DNA from: Steromphala cineraria
Taxonomy: Eukaryota; Mollusca; Gastropoda; Trochida; Trochidae
Assembly (NCBI GenBank): GCA_916613615.1
Contig: OU744731.1
Span: forward strand, 55,372,289-55,436,288
Direction: 5' to 3'
DNA: 64,000 nucleotides
The position numbers were made by a program, and so were the translations under genes. The notes under the pieces are model-generated. The model was not told where the DNA came from and searched no databases. It saw only the letters and a list, made by a program, of their open reading frames with translations. Shown piece by piece: positions 59,011 through 64,000 of the stretch (position 1 is the first letter of the stretch; each line of letters starts with the position of its first letter).

Positions 59011-60446
59011 GGGTTGAGAGTGATTGTAGACATTGTCTGCATGTCGGCAGTACAGCAGAAGTTTAATCATAATAGATTGAGAAACTCAAATCTGCCGTAT
59101 TCGGTCCAAATTGATTTTACTACCTGATTTGTTATTTGTTATTCAAACTTTAACAACGCATACTATTCCTTTGTTCAGATACTTCATGTCTACCTTCTTC
59201 ACTGTCGTAAAACGTATAGCGATTTTTTGCACTGGTTAAAAAATGAAATAATATCCTTTTGCATAAAGTGTAATTTGAATGTACCTTGCTACGACTTTTT
59301 GTAGCGTATGTGTGAAGTTATGAACATCGTTAACTCATCATTACTTGTATTCCTCATTCATACAGGAGAGATATATCACTTTATGGTGTTATGAAAGCCC
59401 CTTGACTTCTCTGTAGTTTGTGGGTGTTTAAATTTTAAGACGGCCGAATGCAATCGTGAAAATCTCCATGCCAATACACGTCATAACGTTATACACAAGT
59501 TTTAATGACAGATGTAAATTGTTAAAGAATTCGTGATATCATATTTGATTTTGTTGAATTTTGGAGGCAATTGGAAGAAGGAATAATTACTGATCATTAT
59601 ATTCTCGGTTTTTTTACAACACTGGGTAATTTAGACAGGACACAATGGGAGAAAGTGGTATTATTGGTGTATGACTGTCATTTTCAAATATTTTTTCAAA
59701 ACTGTACATTTTAATTCTTTGTGTGCACGACCTTTTTTTTAATACATTTGGAGGAAATAAAGATGGCTTATCAATCATCGTGACAATCTCACATGCCAGT
59801 ATGGTAAGGCATAACTGAAACGGTACAACCAGTAGCAGTAGTAATATAAAATGTTTTCATCAAATCAAGTCTAATGGTCTATTTTCAAGGTATAACTGAA
59901 ATAGAACAAGAACACATATGTAATGTTGATTATCTGTGATCAGTTTTGCCGATATATGTGCATTAATTTATATGCGAATTGAGAATTTTGAGAATTTCAC
60001 CTTCCGGGCCGCATACCTTTAATGAGAAGAGACAACCTCTATGTAGATTTTGTAATTCTGTCATGAATGTAAATATTACAGTGGTTTTTTTTTCACGGGT
60101 AAGTTTATAATTATGATAACACCCGATAGAAACAGTCACAAAAAAGTTTATGAATTAATTTTTATGTACAATAGCGACTTCTGACCGATGGTGTCATATA
60201 CCGCATTGATTTTTCAAAAACGTTCATCTTTTACAGGTTTAACAAGTAGTTTATTGGTCGAGTCATTCAGTGTTGCTGCCAAATTACCAGTTATCAGTAT
60301 GTCAAAAGTCTTGTACTTTAAAATGGTTCAGGTTCATACACGTGGGATCAACAATTTAAGTGGGATCAACCATTTAAGTACGCGGATTAAAAATCGGCAA
60401 AAATCTTATCGATCCCACGTGAATGTCACTTCCACTTATCGAGAAT
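59011..60446. other. Unique AT-rich spacer
   Basis: No array similarity and no recognised gene. The frame 60188-60448 (+) has no known motif and overlaps repeated GTGGGATCAAC sequence, so it is not called. CACGTGGGATC at 60339 recurs inverted at 60411-60421. Confidence 0.4.
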
Positions 60447-60568
60447 AATGCAGAGGAATATATGGATGACAACTTCTTTGGTCATTGAATGCAAAGTTTA
60501 CAAGAATCTGTGTTGAAAAGCCGCATGCAATGAACAAAGAAGTTGTCATCCATATATTCCTCTGCATT
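60447..60568. mobile_element. 122-bp hairpin MITE
   Basis: Arms of about 46 bp (AATGCAGAGGAATATATGG at the left and its complement at the right) with two mismatches and a loop of about 30 bp. No coding content. Target duplication not resolved. Confidence 0.65.
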
Positions 60569-61657
60569 GCTGTCATTCCAACTTACATCATGCCTCTCAA
60601 AGAAGTTAATCGAGAACAGTCGATTGGCTTAGAAGGATTAACGCATGGATAATCCCGATCCTCGTGAATACAATTGTCGACAGTAACTTGAGTTACGAGT
60701 TAAAACGAGACGTTTTACTAATTTACCATTAGCTGAAAGAGTATTATGTCTTATATTTGTTTTTACGCTGTTAAAGTTGAGTACCATGTTCTATTGTCCA
60801 CAGTATACATACCATAGACAAGAGATTTTATCTATTAAAGTGGACATTTGTCAAGATTTTGTGCCTTTTAACCTAGCTTTATAATGTTCAGTCCAGAGTT
60901 TTTATGTATTGTTGCCAAAAGCTGCAGATTTATTTCAGAAAAAGGAAAATCTTTTCTATGTTAGGTTAAATATATTTCATAGTCAATTTTGTTGTATTTA
61001 TATTTCATATGTCGTAGTCTCTCAAAACCCTCATATCAACGTTTGGCTCATATGTTTTTGTTTTTAGCAAAATATATATGTATGTAATTCATAAGATGCT
61101 AATACTGTTTTAATTTGTTTTATCTATGTGTAAATGTTCTATGTAACCCAGCACGTGACTTATTTTCTCTCTCTCTCTTATGATCGGCCCTGTTCGTTTC
61201 ATTCAAGGACATTTGAACTTGATTTGGAGAACTCAGCAGCTTCATATCGTTTACTTTAGGGTGGGAGATTGCCCCTGTGTATTGCTTTGCCTACATACCT
61301 GATACAAAGGCCGCCGCCATTACTTCGGTAATTAACCCTTGACCCGCTTTACTACCCAACATCTCGCTGTCCTACCGTCTCGCTCTAGGAGACAAATTAC
61401 CACAAGAAAGGACTTCCGGTTATGTAAAGGGCCATAAAGTCCCTATTGTTTCACGAAGATTAAAAAAGAATCGAAGTATAGTATGTTTTAACGTGTGATG
61501 TGTCATTTTGCTGCATTGATTTAATTGGGGGAGGGAGAGGAGAACACTGTTAAACATCAATTATTCAGTGTCGCCTACAGCTCGGCTGTACAATCTGAAC
61601 GCACATACATCTGTAGATTCAAAGTCGGAAACATCAAAGTCCTATTCAGCGATCAAA
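60569..61657. other. Unique spacer
   Basis: No recognised gene. The region 61150-61440 is less AT-rich. A frame at 61525-61722 (+) starts in Gly/Glu codons but lacks supporting features and runs into the repeat at 61658. Confidence 0.35.
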
Positions 61658-61720
61658 GCGGTATATCACATACCCATTTCATATCAACGCCGGTGACCGG
61701 ATTGGTGGTATTTATTGTCT
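61658..61720 (+). repeat. Dispersed repeat, member 1
   Basis: Shares GGTATATCACAT, CGCCGGTGACC and GTCGGTAT/GGTGGTAT in the same order and spacing with 63113-63174. Confidence 0.55.
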
Positions 61721-61958
61721 GATATTGCTAAAGAGGTTATGTAATGTATTTTTTCCAGGAATGATAGATCGTTATCGCCAGTACCGTTATCTATGGGAAT
61801 GAGCGATTTTAGAGCGCAGCCGAAATTACCAGGCGAACACTTTGAAAACTCATTAGAGCATGACCAGGCCTGTCGCCACTTGCGTATCTACCATAATGTC
61901 CGGAGATAAACCCCCTTAAAACCTAAACCATTTATGTGTTAAATTCTCATTTATAAAA

Positions 61959-62018
61959 ATGGCAGAAGCAAGTACATTAACATCTAAGAAATACGCTAAA
62001 CTCGAACTTTATAAAACG
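61959..62018 (+). CDS. Possible first coding exon of a host gene
   Basis: An ATG in good context (AAAAATGGC) opens 20 codons (M-A-E-A-S-T-L-T-S-K-K-Y-A-K-L-E-L-Y-K-T) that end exactly at ACG|GTGAGC, a good donor, in phase 0. The Lys/Ala-rich, charged peptide resembles an N-terminal cytosolic segment but I do not recognise it. No acceptor or second exon could be assigned in the remaining 2 kb, so the gene, if real, continues beyond the window. Confidence 0.25.
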
Positions 62019-64000
62019 GTGAGCCAATTTTGTTTGCGGATTCGCTTTGATGGATGTGATTGTACCATTATGCGGAATGTGATGATCCAAAATATAACAT
62101 TGTTGCATTTTCAATACGAATCGAAACCTTATATATCATAAATATATCAATCACTGGTAACAATAATGTATGTTTAATTATTCTATTCTTGACATGTGTT
62201 GTAAAAATACGGATATTGATCATTACTTACTGTAGATTATTCACTGTTGTGTCTATATTTTTCATAAAAATAAAGATATCATAATAAATAACATTTATCC
62301 GTCCACACTTTTCCTTTCCATTCATATCACCATGGTAAAATTATCCACCGTCTAATGGCTCTTTAGAATTAATCTTTAATTTGCAGTAAACTCACAAAAA
62401 TGTAACATTATTTAGGTAATCTTTTTTAGAAAATATTCGGTTTGGTCACTGAAAATATAAACAATTTGTTATTTGTCACCGTCAGAAATAACAGTCAGTG
62501 TATATTATGTAAGATTCAGCAAACAGACCATCAGATTATCACTTTAAACAGACAAGTCTAGCCACAACGGTGCCAATATAACAAGGAAATTTCATCAAGA
62601 TGAAGCCTTGTTGCGTCATTTATAGGGTTTTGAAATATACAATGCGACATGTTTATACAATAAAAAAATAGCTTGAATAAACTATTATTGAGCCGTCGGA
62701 TATCTATGCTTTCGGAAAAAATAAAACTTGAATGTATTTTGTAACTATTTGTATGTAAAATGAACGATGAAAAGGGTGTCATTACACGTTGAAACGGTAG
62801 TACCCCAAAATCCCTACAACCCATTTCCCCTACAGCCTACAGAAATTACTCCCCTTCTCCTACGTCATAGAAGGTAGATACGCTCGTGACACGCTTCAGT
62901 GACCACAGATTCTGTTCGCCGCGGCTAATTAGGCAGTGTATTTAAAAAGCTGTATTTAGGCAGGTTACCGTCGTTCTTTCGAAAATTCAAAGTTGAATCT
63001 AATTCAAATTGCAAGCCCCTTTTCATGAATCCCCAAAGTGGCTATAGACCATTTTAGTCATCCTTAACGATAAGAACTGATGAGGGATACACATTCCTAA
63101 TCAATAATAAAAGTGGTATATCACATGATCATTTTATGTTCACGCCGGTGACCAGTTTGTCGGTATGTATTGAGTGACTGGGCAAAAAGGTTTTACTGAA
63201 CACTTCTCATATTTGATAAAACCTAAATCAAGAATGTCATCTATGATGTTGAAAGAGATTATCATAATACGTTAGACATATATGATAGTAAGAATATGAC
63301 ATTAACGACTTATCTATTATTATATTTTTTTTTTGCATTAAATTACAAACTATCCACTGAAAAAAGATATAAATAATGTAACAATGATTTTTGATAAAAA
63401 AAAAGCAAGAGTCTGATATCTAATAATTCCTAAATTTGATAATAATGATGTTTCTGAATAACATGAACCCGTAATGTAGCATAGCGACACAAACAGTGGT
63501 ATATTAAAATTCAGTTATTGAAACAGTGTCAATTGTTCAATAGCAGCATTTACAGGAAATTAATACAGCCAAATGTTAATTCATGACATATTTACATTCA
63601 ATCATTTCTTATGTTTTCCCGAAATGTTCACTAGAATTCCAACCAATCCCGATGTTATGTAACTACGAGACGAGTGACACATGAATAAACTCGTCGGTCT
63701 GTCACTTCTAAGTAAATCCTGATTCACCGAGGGAGCTAGCTAATCACCGAGACATACACATGTACACCTGTTGTATGTACACGTTGTCAGACAAACAGAC
63801 AGACAGAATATTTGTGTCTCACTTGTTTACACAAACAATCTATCAGCACGAATAATTACCACCTGCAGTCGTTTTTTAGATTGTTATATTATTGTGCCAA
63901 CACCCCAATCTCCCGGAAACACTAAGTCTTCATCTCGAAAATGAAAGGAAACTCTTTTGAAAGTTCTAATAACCACAAACATATTTTTTTCTATTTCTTT
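62019..64000. other. Unique AT-rich spacer to window end
   Basis: No recognised gene. The minus-strand frame 62824-62558 has no known motif. A less AT-rich stretch at 62800-62940 could be promoter-like, but nothing specific is visible. Confidence 0.35.
63113..63174 (+). repeat. Dispersed repeat, member 2
   Basis: Partner of 61658-61720, about three quarters identical by eye, including CGCCGGTGACC. Confidence 0.55.

Overview
The window is AT-rich eukaryotic DNA. It has spliced genes with GT-AG introns, TATA promoters and AATAAA signals. It also carries a tyrosine-recombinase (DIRS-like) retrotransposon, non-LTR retrotransposon 3' ends, TTAA-target DNA transposons and many short inverted-repeat elements. 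This mix fits a marine invertebrate, most likely a mollusc. The species assignment is inference; no host gene here is diagnostic.

The core is a tandem array of a tiny two-exon secreted-protein gene. Exon 1 is 28 nt and encodes the first half of a signal peptide. A phase-1 intron of 115 bp in all five complete copies follows. Exon 2 completes the signal peptide and encodes about 110-114 mature residues made only of Gly, His and Arg, mostly as GGGH/GGGR tetrapeptides. Five complete copies lie at 2174-2681, 6773-7280, 11358-11877, 22363-22882 and 34124-34643. Two further copies (40634-40986, 53234-53598) keep exon 2 and its 3' flank but have lost the promoter and exon 1. A diverged inverted paralogue lies at 14376-14783. 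Most units also contain, about 1.7 kb upstream on the opposite strand, the wreck of a divergent partner gene (TATA box, start region and last codons of a GH-rich gene). Next to it four units carry a five-fold DR1-spaced AGGTCA array.

Layout: units 1 and 2 (1-4599, 4600-9184) are near-identical 4.6-kb repeats, and the array probably continues left of the window. Unit 3 starts at 9185 and runs into 3.6 kb of unrelated DNA (13341-16967) with the inverted paralogue. Unit 4 (about 16968-27345) is broken up by MITEs, a 790-bp hairpin-bearing insertion and a 2.46-kb piggyBac-like element. A decayed DIRS-like element (27346-30823) sits at the junction with unit 5 (30824-35102). Units 6 and 7 (35103-48023 and 48024-about 58745) form a 12.9-kb tandem duplication. 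In each, the promoter half was replaced by about 2.5 kb of foreign DNA and the 3' flank received a 6.6-kb CACTA-like element holding two LINE relics. From 58746 to the end the sequence is unrelated: a GC-rich minisatellite, a hairpin MITE, a dispersed repeat pair and one possible host first exon.

Taken together, this is a rapidly evolving, homogenising multigene family for an extreme low-complexity secreted peptide (Gly/His/Arg only). Copy number, repeat length and promoters are being remodelled by unequal exchange and transposons.
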